A stretch of DNA of 64,000 nucleotides from contig JAXLZC010000001.1 in NCBI GenBank assembly GCA_046351095.1, positions 1,054,001 through 1,118,000 on the forward strand, read 5' to 3'. The notes beneath the pieces were generated by a model, which was given only the letters and a program-made list of their open reading frames with translations, made no database searches and had not been told where the DNA came from. The DNA is from BQWY01 sp046351095 (GTDB lineage Bacteria; Nitrospirota; Nitrospiria; Nitrospirales; Nitrospiraceae). Numbering within the stretch: position 1 is the first letter of the stretch; every line of letters begins with the position of its first letter. Below, piece by piece: positions 55,473 to 64,000 of this stretch. The translations under genes were made by a program, and so were the position numbers.

Positions 55473-56966
55473 GTGAAACCCGCCGTTGTACAGCATGCCC
55501 CGCTGGCCCTCAGCCCCGAGACGTTGGCGCTGCGCGCCTGGCGCATCCCCGACCTGATCGCGTATCAGCATGGGCCGGACGAATGGTGGTTCACGCCGCT
55601 CGACGATCAACTCCCGCTCGTGCGTCTCAACCGGTTCGGCTTCGAACTCCTCAGCGCCATGACCGGGCACGTCACCGTCGGCGCCCTCGTCGAGAAATAC
55701 GGCAAGTGGGTGTGCGGACCGGATGGTCACGACGGACACTGGTGTTTGGAGCGCTGGGCGCTGCCGAATTATTCGCTCTGTTATTACGGCACCGAACCGC
55801 CGGGCGGCCATCGCCACAAGGCGAAGTGGGATGTATTGCTCCAACAGATTCGCGAAGGCTGGTCCGGGCAGGAGGGATTCGAAGGCGAAGACCATCTCGA
55901 AGCCTTCCACGTCGAAGACCTGAAGGATGCGCATCAGGACGACGGCCACTTCGACGTAATCGAAACGACGGTGTCGCATCTATTTCGCGAACCGAGTCCG
56001 GCCATGGATGGCACCACCTACGGGCGGCAGTTGCTGAAACAACTGCGGCGGCTCGGCTGGTGGAGTCCGAAGCCGAAAGTGTTGGTCGAAGTCGGCGGCG
56101 GCCTGGGTTACGTCGCGCGCGAACTCGGCAAGGAACTGCTGCCGTTCGAGAAGCAGGGCATTACGTATGTGTCTCTGGATGTGACGCGGCTGTTCGTGTC
56201 GAAGCAACTGGCGCGCGCCACAGAAAGCGGCTGGCACTGCTCCGGCACACAGGCGAACGCGGAATATCTTCCGCTCAAAGATGCGTCGGTCGACCTGGTG
56301 ATCGACAACGAAAACATGGCGGACATGACGCCGGTGCAACTCACGAAGCAGGAGCTGCAGTCCGGCGTCGGCACGACGCCGCAACACCAAGAAGCGCTCG
56401 ACTGGATCCTGCGGCTACGGCTACCGTTACCCGAGTCCCTCCCCGACGACGTCATTTTCAACTTGGGGCCGATGCGGTTTGTGGCGGAACTCTGGCGAGT
56501 GCTGAAGCCTGGGGGACGCGCGTTCCTCACGGAGTTCGGCATCGACGAGGGGTGGCCGGCCCCGGTGAAACTCCCGGGCCATACGGAATATGAAGTGCAG
56601 TACAGCCACCTACGCCACGCGGTGCGCTGGCTGGGCTTTCAGGAACGGTACATCACCCTCCCGCAGTTTCTCGGCATGAAACCGGACACGAAGGTGTTGT
56701 GCACCGGCGCAACCTACGCGATTCAACGGATTTGCCAAGACCTCGGCAAGTCCTTCCCGATCCGCGCCTATACGGAACCGGAGCTGAAGCAGACCCTCGG
56801 TGATGTGCTGCCGCGATTAAAAGGCTGTCACTACCACGACGTGGCGGACCCAGCCTGGTTCGGCCTGTTGGATTTCAAAGTCCTGCTGCTGGAAAAACCA
56901 GGCGGCGCCCCCAAACCACAACAGGTCCAGAACGCGTCCGGCTACCGCTGGTATTCGCAGACCTAG
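55473..56966 (+). CDS. SAM-dependent methyltransferase with PqqD-like N-terminal domain
   Basis: 497 residues from a GTG with AAGGA six bases upstream. The class I methyltransferase core begins with VLVEVGGGLGYVAREL (SAM-binding motif I, near residue 205), then SLDVTRLFVSKQLA, PLKDASVDLVIDNENMADM (motif IV area), and RVLKPGGRAFLTEFG. The N-terminal 60-100 residues (LVRLNRFGFELLSAMTGHVTVGALVEKYG) resemble PqqD-type RiPP recognition domains. The substrate is unknown, and no radical-SAM or precursor gene is adjacent. Confidence 0.8.
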   Translation: MKPAVVQHAPLALSPETLALRAWRIPDLIAYQHGPDEWWFTPLDDQLPLVRLNRFGFELLSAMTGHVTVGALVEKYGKWVCGPDGHDGHWCLERWALPNYSLCYYGTEPPGGHRHKAKWDVLLQQIREGWSGQEGFEGEDHLEAFHVEDLKDAHQDDGHFDVIETTVSHLFREPSPAMDGTTYGRQLLKQLRRLGWWSPKPKVLVEVGGGLGYVARELGKELLPFEKQGITYVSLDVTRLFVSKQLARATESGWHCSGTQANAEYLPLKDASVDLVIDNENMADMTPVQLTKQELQSGVGTTPQHQEALDWILRLRLPLPESLPDDVIFNLGPMRFVAELWRVLKPGGRAFLTEFGIDEGWPAPVKLPGHTEYEVQYSHLRHAVRWLGFQERYITLPQFLGMKPDTKVLCTGATYAIQRICQDLGKSFPIRAYTEPELKQTLGDVLPRLKGCHYHDVADPAWFGLLDFKVLLLEKPGGAPKPQQVQNASGYRWYSQT

Positions 56967-56994
56967 CGCTGCCGCACGACGTCGGTATGCACGC

Positions 56995-57927
56995 TTAACG
57001 TGTCAGCGCCAGATTCAGGACAACGCCCTCTCGTAGGCCCAGATCACTGACCAGCACACTGTCCATTCGGAGTGTCTCCATGATCGTGCGCAGGATGATC
57101 GTCCCTGCCGCGATCACTTCTTCGCGACTCTTCTCCAAACCGGGAATACCGACTCGCTCGGCTTTGGACCTCGGCAGCAGCAGCATTTCTATCTCGCGGA
57201 TCGTCTCCAACGTCAGTCGATAATTGTGAATGCGCGCCGCCTCGTACATCGGCAGCTTCTGCGCCATCGCGGCCAAACTCGTGACAGTGCCTGCCGTCCC
57301 GACAAACAACGCCCGCTCATAACCGGACATCGTGGAGACGGCCGCCATCGTTTCGCGCTGCACCCAGGCACACGCCTCCTCGATTTCCACACGCGTCGGG
57401 GGATCGTGCCGCAACGTGCGCTCGCAGAGGCGCACGACCCCGAGGTCGATCGACTGCATCAGTGGCGTGTGGCCAGGTCTATCGAAGATAAATTCCGTGC
57501 TGCCGCCGCCGATATCCAACGCTAACAAATCCGTCGAGCCGGGCGGCAGGCCCGAACGCATGCCGAGTAACGTGCGGAGAGCTTCCTCCTCGCCGCTGAT
57601 GATCTCGATCTGAAAGCCAGCCTCTTGCTTCACGCGCGCAAGAAACTCGTTACGATTAGCCGCATCCCGCACGGCACTCGTGGCGACAACCGCACAGACC
57701 TCGACGCGTTCAGCCTCCACCGCCTTGCGCCACTCAATCAGGCACGCGATCACACGATCCATGGCCGCAGGGGCAAGTCGCTTGTCGCGATCCACCCCTT
57801 CGCCCAACCGCAAGATACGGCGATCCGCACGCACTTCGCGTAAGGGCTGCCCCCCATGCCAGTCGGCAATCAACAACCGACACGTCAACGTCCCGATATC
57901 GATACCCGCCAGGCGCCGACTCGTCAT
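56995..57927 (-). CDS. ppx: Exopolyphosphatase / GppA-family phosphatase
   Basis: 310 residues, the short single-domain form. Sugar kinase/Hsp70-type fold: GIDIGTLTCRLLIAD, ILRLGEGVD, VATSAVRDAANRNEFL, EIISGEEEALRTLLG, LALDIGGGSTEFIF, and the C-terminal VGIPGLEKSREEVIAAGTIIL and SDLGLREG. It hydrolyses polyphosphate or pppGpp; which one cannot be told. Its ATG overlaps the upstream gene's stop codon by four bases. Confidence 0.92.
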   Translation of the reverse strand: MTSRRLAGIDIGTLTCRLLIADWHGGQPLREVRADRRILRLGEGVDRDKRLAPAAMDRVIACLIEWRKAVEAERVEVCAVVATSAVRDAANRNEFLARVKQEAGFQIEIISGEEEALRTLLGMRSGLPPGSTDLLALDIGGGSTEFIFDRPGHTPLMQSIDLGVVRLCERTLRHDPPTRVEIEEACAWVQRETMAAVSTMSGYERALFVGTAGTVTSLAAMAQKLPMYEAARIHNYRLTLETIREIEMLLLPRSKAERVGIPGLEKSREEVIAAGTIILRTIMETLRMDSVLVSDLGLREGVVLNLALTR

Positions 57928-58247
57928 GAGGCGCTCCGGATATCCTGAATTTCCGCCAGCAACTGTTCCCGTTCTTGGCGCACATCGTGGGCTTGTACGA
58001 CGAGCGTCATCACATCCGGCTCGCGCAACAGTTGATCGACCGTCTCGCCCTTGTCCCTTCGCAACACAGCTCGCTCACCCAGCTCTTCGTAGATCTGCTC
58101 CAGTTGCTGATCGAGTTGTCGGATTTTCAGACGGACACGCACGAGCGCCGTTTCTTCGATCGCGCGGTCAGTCACCTCGGCCGTGCCTTGCCGCAGCGCA
58201 CGAAGACCGGCCCGCAAATCGTCGACGATTTTTCGCGCGGATGACAT
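57924..58247 (-). CDS. Small coiled-coil protein
   Basis: 107 residues, helical, with heptad-like stretches (VRLKIRQLDQQLEQIYEELGERAVL and DVRQEREQLLAEIQDIR). No signal peptide. It lies between recG and ppx, with one base between the recG stop and its start and a 4-bp overlap with ppx, so it is tightly co-transcribed. Family not recognised. Confidence 0.75.
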   Translation of the reverse strand: MSSARKIVDDLRAGLRALRQGTAEVTDRAIEETALVRVRLKIRQLDQQLEQIYEELGERAVLRRDKGETVDQLLREPDVMTLVVQAHDVRQEREQLLAEIQDIRSAS

Positions 58248-58248
58248 G

Positions 58249-60795
58249 TCAGCTCACCTCTCCGAGGTCCACTCGTGCCGCCCACCGCCGCTGCATGACC
58301 TGCTTCAATGACCGATGCTCGGGGTGGTCCAAGGTCGGATCGCGGTCGAGCAGGCTGCGGGCTTCTTTGCGCGCCAGCTCAAGCAGAGCCACATCGCGCA
58401 CAAGATTGGCGACACGAAATTCCGGCAGGCCCGATTGCCGCGTGCCGAACATCTCACCCGGGCCACGAATGCGCAGGTCCTCTTCCGCGATAACGAACCC
58501 GTCGGTCGAACAGACAAGCGCCTCCAAGCGCTGTTGCGAAGGCGTCGCAGGCGCACCGGAGGTTTTCGCCCGAGTCGGCGCGGCGCCCGCAGGCACGAGC
58601 ACACAGAACGACTGCTGCGCACCACGGCCGACACGTCCGCGCAATTGGTGCAACTGCGCCAATCCGAATCGCTCGGCATGCTCCACCACCATGACCGTCG
58701 CATTCGGCACGTCGACTCCGACCTCGATCACGGTCGTGGCGACCAGCACATGGATGTCCCCGGCCTTAAATGCCGCCATTGTGGCTGCACGGTCGTCGGC
58801 CTTTTGGCGCCCGTGAATGAGGCCGACACGAAAGTCGGCGCATTCCTCGCGCTGGATCCGTTCCCATCCGTCTTGCGCCGCCTCCAGGTCTACCTTCTCA
58901 GACTCTTCCACGAGTGGGAACACGACATACGCCTGACGACCGGCGCGTAATTCCTGGCGGACCAACTCGTAGGCTTTGCGGCGCTGGCTCTGCGGCCACA
59001 CCATCGTTCGGATCGGGCGGCGTCCCGGCGGCAAGGCATCAATCACCGACACGTCGAGGTCGCCGTAGACGGTCATCGCAAGCGTGCGCGGAATCGGCGT
59101 GGCGGTCAGAATCAGCACATCCGGCTGATAGCCCTTCTCCACGAGCGTCTTGCGTTGGACGACACCGAACTTATGTTGCTCATCGACGACTACCAGCGCA
59201 AGCTTCGCGAAGTTGACCGTAGGCTGCAGCAACGCATGGGTGCCGATCACCAATTGCGCCGTGCCCTGCGCAATCTGCTCCAGTCGCTCGCGGCGAGACA
59301 CGCCACGTTCCTTGCCGGACAACAGCACGGTCGACATGCCGAGTTGCGCGGCAAGCGGCGCGAGATTGGCGGCATGCTGCTCCGCCAACAATTCGGTCGG
59401 CACCATCAGAGCCGCTTGATAACCCGCGGTACAGGCGGCCATCAACGCGTGGAAGGCCACGACCGTCTTGCCGCACCCGACATCGCCCTGCAGCAGACGA
59501 TTCATCGGATGCGGCGAGGAGAGATCTCCCAGAATGTCGGCGATCACTCGCTCCTGCGCCTGCGTCAGGCTGTACGGCAACAGTGCGCGGAGTGCCTGCA
59601 AACAGCGCGGCGACGCGTGCACGACATAGGGCTTCGTCGCGCGGCGTACGTCGGAGCGCCGCTGCGCCAACGCCAACTCCAACAGAAACAGTTCTTCGAA
59701 GGCCAACCGGCGGTGTGCGCACGACGTCTGCCCATTCCATTCATCGAACGGAATATCCCCTACGGGTTGATGCAGTTCCCGCAAGGCATCCACAAGCGGC
59801 GGGAAGTGGTGTCGGCGGCGAATGGCGTCCGGCAGCGGGTCTTCAACTTGCTTCAGCGCTTCCGGTAACGTCGCGCCCACCAAACTGCGCATCGCCCGCG
59901 AGGACCAGCCACGCGTCTCATGATAGACCGGCACGATCTTGCCCAAGTGCATGGGCGCGACCGTCGCATCCGTGACGATCTCGTGCTCCGCCACTTCAAG
60001 CTGTGGCTCCGCCCACAGGCGCCCCGTTCGCGAGTGCGTCGGGACACGCCCGCTCAGCAAAACGGTGACGCCCGGCGTCAATTGGTCTTCGAGATACGGT
60101 TGGTTAAATAATGTGGCGAGCGCCCCGCCCGTTGCATCTTCCACGCCCACACGGAGGATGCTGAGTCGACGTCCGGGGAGACGCTGATTCGTGACCTGTC
60201 GAACAACACCACACACCATGGCCTGTGTACCAGGCGCCAATTCCGCAATCTGTGTAAGCTGCCGCTTGTCGTCGTACCGCCACGGCAGTGTCCAGAGCAG
60301 ATCTTCGATTGTCGCGATGCCCAATGTCTGCAACAACTGCGCGCGCCGCGGTCCGACACCCTTTAGAAACTGAACGGACTGGGACAGGAATGCGCGCCCG
60401 TCGTTATTCGATGAAATAGCTGTCGTCGCCTGCGGAGAACGGAGTGAGGCTGACACCTGCACTGCACCAGCGGTGGGCTGCGAACCACCTCGCAATTGGC
60501 GAAGCAGTGCTCGGCCCTGCTCTACACAAGACCGACGCACGACATTGTCGGTCTGCGTATCGAAGGATTCGAAGAGGGTACGTAACGCCAGCAGCCGCAC
60601 TTCGACAAATACCGGATGCGGCCCTAGCGCCAGGACCTCGCAAGCCTGCCGTTGGATAACACCGCCAAGATGTTTGGTCGTAGGCAGATGGGAAAAGTTC
60701 TCGCGCGCCGCAAACTCCAGCGGCTGGCCGAGTCTGCTCAGAAGATCGAGGAACGAGACCCTGGAACGGACATCTGTAGCTTGAGGTCCTGGCAT
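58249..60795 (-). CDS. recG: ATP-dependent DNA helicase RecG
   Basis: Branch-migrates and regresses stalled replication forks. The wedge (OB) domain contains LLQTLGIATIEDLLWTLPWRYDD. Helicase motifs: Walker A GDVGCGKTVVAFHAL, motif II DEQHKFGVVQR, TATPIPRTLAMTVYGDLDVSVID, QAYVVFPLVEESE, VATTVIEVGVDVPNATVMVVEHAERFGLAQLHQLRGRVGRG, and the C-terminal RGPGEMFGTRQSGLPEFRVA. 848 residues, with an N-terminal extension of about 150 residues that I cannot assign. It starts a three-gene operon with the coiled-coil protein and ppx. Confidence 0.96.
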   Translation of the reverse strand: MPGPQATDVRSRVSFLDLLSRLGQPLEFAARENFSHLPTTKHLGGVIQRQACEVLALGPHPVFVEVRLLALRTLFESFDTQTDNVVRRSCVEQGRALLRQLRGGSQPTAGAVQVSASLRSPQATTAISSNNDGRAFLSQSVQFLKGVGPRRAQLLQTLGIATIEDLLWTLPWRYDDKRQLTQIAELAPGTQAMVCGVVRQVTNQRLPGRRLSILRVGVEDATGGALATLFNQPYLEDQLTPGVTVLLSGRVPTHSRTGRLWAEPQLEVAEHEIVTDATVAPMHLGKIVPVYHETRGWSSRAMRSLVGATLPEALKQVEDPLPDAIRRRHHFPPLVDALRELHQPVGDIPFDEWNGQTSCAHRRLAFEELFLLELALAQRRSDVRRATKPYVVHASPRCLQALRALLPYSLTQAQERVIADILGDLSSPHPMNRLLQGDVGCGKTVVAFHALMAACTAGYQAALMVPTELLAEQHAANLAPLAAQLGMSTVLLSGKERGVSRRERLEQIAQGTAQLVIGTHALLQPTVNFAKLALVVVDEQHKFGVVQRKTLVEKGYQPDVLILTATPIPRTLAMTVYGDLDVSVIDALPPGRRPIRTMVWPQSQRRKAYELVRQELRAGRQAYVVFPLVEESEKVDLEAAQDGWERIQREECADFRVGLIHGRQKADDRAATMAAFKAGDIHVLVATTVIEVGVDVPNATVMVVEHAERFGLAQLHQLRGRVGRGAQQSFCVLVPAGAAPTRAKTSGAPATPSQQRLEALVCSTDGFVIAEEDLRIRGPGEMFGTRQSGLPEFRVANLVRDVALLELARKEARSLLDRDPTLDHPEHRSLKQVMQRRWAARVDLGEVS

Positions 60796-60950
60796 GTCGA
60801 TCGGGAAGCTACGAGGGACGGCTTACTCACGAACGGCGCATGGTAGCACAGCACTCCAATGCCCACAATTCGCCGGCGCCTAGTCATGCTCGAGTCACAG
60901 CACCTGTCCAGGCGGCACACCTCCGCACATATTCGCAATTTGAGGATTTG

Positions 60951-60979
60951 TTAGACATGCGCACGCACACTGATAGACT
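60951..60979 (+). promoter_or_regulatory. Sigma70-type promoter of the TPR-peptidase gene
   Basis: TTAGAC (60951-60956), 17-base spacer, TAGACT (60974-60979). An AAAGGA ribosome site lies eight bases before the ATG at 61031. Confidence 0.6.
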
Positions 60980-61030
60980 GAGACTGCCTCCTTCTGTGCG
61001 CACGCTTCGCTCTATAAAAGGACAGGCTCT

Positions 61031-62509
61031 ATGTACAGACGCAACATTTCGCATATCTTGGCATCGATCGGGCTCGGGCTCGTCCTGTTTGTCCTCTATC
61101 ACTCGTGGCTGAAGCCACAGTATTTCCCCCCATCTCATACGGCAATCCCAACAACACTTCCGCTTGAGCCTTCGACCGCACCACAAGCGCCTCCCCCTCC
61201 CTCACAAGAACCCATCATTGAGGCAGACCGGACGGAACAACGTCCGCAGCAGCGTATGGTCCCAACGGGCGATCCGCCTGCCACGCGCTACAACAATGAC
61301 CTCAAAGCGATCCATGAACAGATCGAGCGACATGAACTCAGCAGGACCAAAGCATTGCTCACGGCCCTTCCGCCTCAGGCGCTGGACGACAAGACTGTGC
61401 GCCGATACGTGGCGAGTCTATGGAACAACCTCGGCATCCAGCAGGAAGCCACCTCCGGAACGGTCGCCGCAATCGGCTCCTATCAGGAAGCCTTTAAGCT
61501 AGACAACACGAACAACATCGCGATGCTGAATCTGGCGCACGCCTACTGGGAACAGCGCGACCCGCGCTTGACCCAACAATTTCTCAACGACCTGATCGGC
61601 CGTCTGCCGAAAGAACCATTTCCGCATCTGGCCCTCGCAGACGTCCTCCTCGAAACGGATCGGCTGGACGAAGCCTCAAAGCATATGGAGATGGCGACGG
61701 CACGAGCCAAGCAAGACCCGAACGTGCGCTCGTACTTGGCCGCCGTGTCCGAACGCCTCAAACATGCCTCGGAGACGGAAAAGAAGTTTTCTTCTCAGGC
61801 GACCACTCACTTCGTCGTGAAATACGATGGAGAAGAAGACCAGTCGACCTGGATGGCGGTGCTGGATATTTTGGAAGACGCCTATCGTGAGATCGGGCAA
61901 AAGCTTAGCTACCAACCGACCAAACCGATTTTTGTGATTCTGCACACGCGCGACAAATTCCAAGGTGCGACAGGCAGCCCGGCCTGGGCCGACGGCTTGT
62001 ACGATGGGAGCCTCGGTCGCATCCAGATCCCCACACAAGGGGCGCTGACCGACAAAACCTGGCTCACACGTGTGTTACGTCATGAGTTTGTCCATGCCCT
62101 GCTCCACGAGCAACTCGGTTCCGAAGCGCACAAATTGCCGACGTGGCTCAATGAGGGACTCGCCATGCAGTTAGCCGGCGATGCGTGGCCGGACCTCGAT
62201 CAGGTCCTCAGCACGGTGCATGTGGGCGAAGTGACGCTTGCTCCGCTGGATCGACTCGAAGGCGCGTGGGGTGGACTTCCCAGCGAGGCCGCCTCGCTGG
62301 CGTACTTGGAAGGCAATTCAGCGACGGGGTATCTGATCGACCGCTTCGGGATGGAAACCGTTCGAGAGATTCTGGCCGGCATCAAAAACAAACAACCGAT
62401 CAAAGTGGCGATTCAAGAGAAGCTGTTCATGCCGTACGAGCAGTTTCAGCAACAATGGATCGATACGCTGAACGATAAACTCTCCGCCGCGAAACAGGAG
62501 AGCCACTGA
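61031..62509 (+). CDS. Membrane-anchored TPR protein with gluzincin (MA clan) peptidase domain
   Basis: 492 residues. One N-terminal helix (ASIGLGLVLFVLYHSWL), a Pro-rich linker, then TPR-like helices (about residues 90-255: SLWNNLGIQQEATSGTVAAIGSYQEAFKLDN, MLNLAHAYWEQRDP). The C-terminal half has the zinc motif HEFVH at residues 351-355 with HEQLG after it, and the distal Glu in PTWLNEGLAMQLAG. This is the layout of DUF1570-like or M61-like MA-clan peptidases. The catalytic domain should be extracytoplasmic. Substrate unknown. Confidence 0.85.
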   Translation: MYRRNISHILASIGLGLVLFVLYHSWLKPQYFPPSHTAIPTTLPLEPSTAPQAPPPPSQEPIIEADRTEQRPQQRMVPTGDPPATRYNNDLKAIHEQIERHELSRTKALLTALPPQALDDKTVRRYVASLWNNLGIQQEATSGTVAAIGSYQEAFKLDNTNNIAMLNLAHAYWEQRDPRLTQQFLNDLIGRLPKEPFPHLALADVLLETDRLDEASKHMEMATARAKQDPNVRSYLAAVSERLKHASETEKKFSSQATTHFVVKYDGEEDQSTWMAVLDILEDAYREIGQKLSYQPTKPIFVILHTRDKFQGATGSPAWADGLYDGSLGRIQIPTQGALTDKTWLTRVLRHEFVHALLHEQLGSEAHKLPTWLNEGLAMQLAGDAWPDLDQVLSTVHVGEVTLAPLDRLEGAWGGLPSEAASLAYLEGNSATGYLIDRFGMETVREILAGIKNKQPIKVAIQEKLFMPYEQFQQQWIDTLNDKLSAAKQESH

Positions 62510-62528
62510 GATACGACTTCCGACACTC

Positions 62529-63317
62529 TTACATCCAGACCTTGTCTTCTCCCTGCATAAGGGGAAACAACGGAAGCGTTTGCGCATGCTCCGGCGATTG
62601 TATCGCGCTCAAGTCACTCACCTGATCGCGAGTCGAGAGGCGATCCGACCACATCAAGCGCCCGCTGTCCTTGTCATAGGATCGCACGACCACTTCAAAA
62701 TCGGCCACCAACCCTTGCGCATCAACATCCGAGGGCGACTCCTCGCTTCCGATCGCTTCAGCCATCGCTTGTAGCGAAACGAACGACTGCTGCCACAAGG
62801 CCACCCCCGTCACCGGATCGACGGCTCGCACCCATACCTGTGATTGCACGTGCACAGGCTCGACATCGGCAACCAGGCGTGCCACCGGTCGATCACGATT
62901 CACGTCCCCAGACCAGTCGACGCGCTGATGCGGATCCGCTCCAGCCGCATCGATGAAATTGAGGTGGCCGTGCCACAGAAACCGCCCCGTCTTGGCGTCG
63001 TACACACGCATGGGGAAATTCCCTAACCCACCGTCGGTGATATCAACCGCACCGGCAAAAATGCGTTCGCCGCTCGCGTCGCCGGCAGATGCATCGTCAC
63101 CCACGACATTCAGATCGAATACATCTTCCGAAAGCATTTCCCCCTGCACCATGCCGTAGGTCCGAATACGAATGGTTGAGGTACTCCCCTCCTGATGCCC
63201 GAAACCCACGGCAATCACACGCTCCTGCGGAGACACGAATTCGGCCGCGTGCACCGCGTCATACGAGGCAAGGACTCCGGAAAGGACTGTCGTGAGCATC
63301 GCCGTAAGAATAATCAT
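62529..63317 (-). CDS. Secreted hypothetical protein
   Basis: About 262 residues from the ATG at 63317, beginning with a signal peptide (MIILTAMLTTVLSGVLASYDAVHAAE). The mature part is beta-rich with a repeated theme of V-x-x-Y-D-x-x-T/S-G-R-L/F-x-W (MRVYDAKTGRFLWHGHL, VRAVDPVTGVALWQQSF, VRSYDKDSGRLMWSDRL), similar to PQQ-like or quinoprotein propeller blades. Fold assignment is inference. Convergent with the TPR-peptidase gene 20 bp away. Confidence 0.7.
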   Translation of the reverse strand: MIILTAMLTTVLSGVLASYDAVHAAEFVSPQERVIAVGFGHQEGSTSTIRIRTYGMVQGEMLSEDVFDLNVVGDDASAGDASGERIFAGAVDITDGGLGNFPMRVYDAKTGRFLWHGHLNFIDAAGADPHQRVDWSGDVNRDRPVARLVADVEPVHVQSQVWVRAVDPVTGVALWQQSFVSLQAMAEAIGSEESPSDVDAQGLVADFEVVVRSYDKDSGRLMWSDRLSTRDQVSDLSAIQSPEHAQTLPLFPLMQGEDKVWM

Positions 63318-63608
63318 GTGCCCCCTCGCCGCTCTCCTGAGCCACAACGGTCTCAGGCGCGATAGAGGGCAGTGTGGCGGACAACGGCTGTGTGTGAAAT
63401 TCCCCCCTGGAGGCGCGTATACCTAAATAGGGGGAATAAACCGAGAGGTTCGAAAGTAGGCCCAGGCCTGGCCCCACTACGAAAGACGGGGGCACGCTCA
63501 GACCCGGGACACCTCGGCGCAATCAGGGGCTTTCCGGGACCGCTATGTAGACGCGCCGAATCATATGCCGTGCATTGTATTGGCCTGGCCAGATCGCTAC
63601 CATGCGTC
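63318..63608. other. Intergenic region with inverted repeat
   Basis: About 290 bases between divergent genes. It holds ATTCCCCC (63399-63406) and GGGGGAAT (63430-63437), an 8-bp inverted repeat with a 23-base interior that includes CCTAAATAGG. No clear promoter or RNA is seen. Confidence 0.45.
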
Positions 63609-63980
63609 GTGCATACGCGCCTACTTGCCGGCCTGCTGCTGTTTCAGGCCATCCTCAGTTGGGTCATTCACGCCCTAGCCCCAACCGGATCCGCAACAGA
63701 CGGACTCTCCGCCCATTATCTCTGGCCGATGCTCATGTACGGAGTACCGCTGGCTTTGGCCTGCGTCCTGTGGCTGCAACATCGCTGGGCCATTTATGGG
63801 GCCGCGATGATTGCCACAATTGGGCTGGCGCTCGACCTCGCAACGTTTGTGCAAGGCATCACACACGACGAACCCATAGCGCAGTTGCTGCTACAAACAG
63901 CCCTCAGCGCCGGGATCAACAGCACAATGATTTTTCTGGCAGGTTATGCGTTATTTGCCCAGTTCGGCCAGAAGCAGTGA
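63609..63980 (+). CDS. Small membrane protein
   Basis: About 123 residues with four hydrophobic segments (LLAGLLLFQAILSWVIHAL, YLWPMLMYGVPLALACVLWL, WAIYGAAMIATIGLALDLATFV, ALSAGINSTMIFLAGYALFA). The GTG at 63609 puts the first helix at the N-terminus; the longer in-frame sequence upstream is Arg/Pro/Gly-rich and not protein-like. No Shine-Dalgarno is evident. Family not recognised. Confidence 0.6.
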   Translation: MHTRLLAGLLLFQAILSWVIHALAPTGSATDGLSAHYLWPMLMYGVPLALACVLWLQHRWAIYGAAMIATIGLALDLATFVQGITHDEPIAQLLLQTALSAGINSTMIFLAGYALFAQFGQKQ

Positions 63981-64000
63981 CGCTTGGCGGGAGACAACAC

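Overview
The window is chromosomal DNA of a Nitrospira-type bacterium (phylum Nitrospirota), high in GC. The best evidence is the 16S rRNA gene on the minus strand. As I recall them, the target sites of three FISH probes are present exactly: the genus probe Ntspa662 (29980-29997), the phylum probe Ntspa712 (29927-29947) and the lineage I probe Ntspa1431 (29211-29228). That points to lineage I, the group around 'Ca. Nitrospira defluvii'. The protein content agrees: a two-propeller NHL protein, NnrS, a sulfite-oxidase-like molybdoenzyme, and many secreted proteins or lipoproteins of unknown function.

Layout. 1-9.5 kb: the end of an aminotransferase, several envelope proteins (TM2-like, NnrS, a membrane-anchored Lon-type protease domain), a family 4 uracil-DNA glycosylase, and the TldD/TldE (PmbA) protease pair. 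9.6-15.8 kb: the envelope/isoprenoid operon uppS-cdsA-dxr-rseP-proS behind a clear sigma70-type promoter. 16-25.3 kb: a GAF-fused PilB/GspE ATPase with two PilZ proteins nearby, then small accessory genes (TPR, acetate-transporter family, DUF3422, DUF3597, a histidine-rich lipoprotein) and a Crp/Fnr regulator. 25.4-30.8 kb: one complete rRNA operon on the minus strand (16S - tRNA-Ile - tRNA-Ala - 23S - 5S), with promoter, duplicated boxA-like element and terminator.

31-37 kb: the molybdoenzyme, lspA, an rRNA pseudouridine synthase, a zinc metallopeptidase, a DUF2959 lipoprotein, an ABC ATPase and a Slp lipoprotein. 37.2-43 kb: housekeeping genes on the minus strand (guaB, guaA, rluB, aspS), with rluB and aspS overlapping. 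43-49 kb: the NHL protein, a GNA1162-like lipoprotein and hypotheticals. 49-51.2 kb: scpA-scpB. 51.3-57 kb: a pentapeptide-repeat protein, a basic/acidic low-complexity protein, an alpha/beta hydrolase that lacks its nucleophile, a cupredoxin, and a methyltransferase with a PqqD-like N-terminus. 57-60.8 kb: recG, a coiled-coil protein and ppx. 61-64 kb: a TPR-gluzincin protease and two envelope proteins.

The window is mostly a core-genome segment. I saw no transposase, integrase, phage gene, CRISPR array or toxin-antitoxin pair. The most unusual items are single proteins and regulatory layouts, not an obvious multi-gene defence or biosynthetic system.
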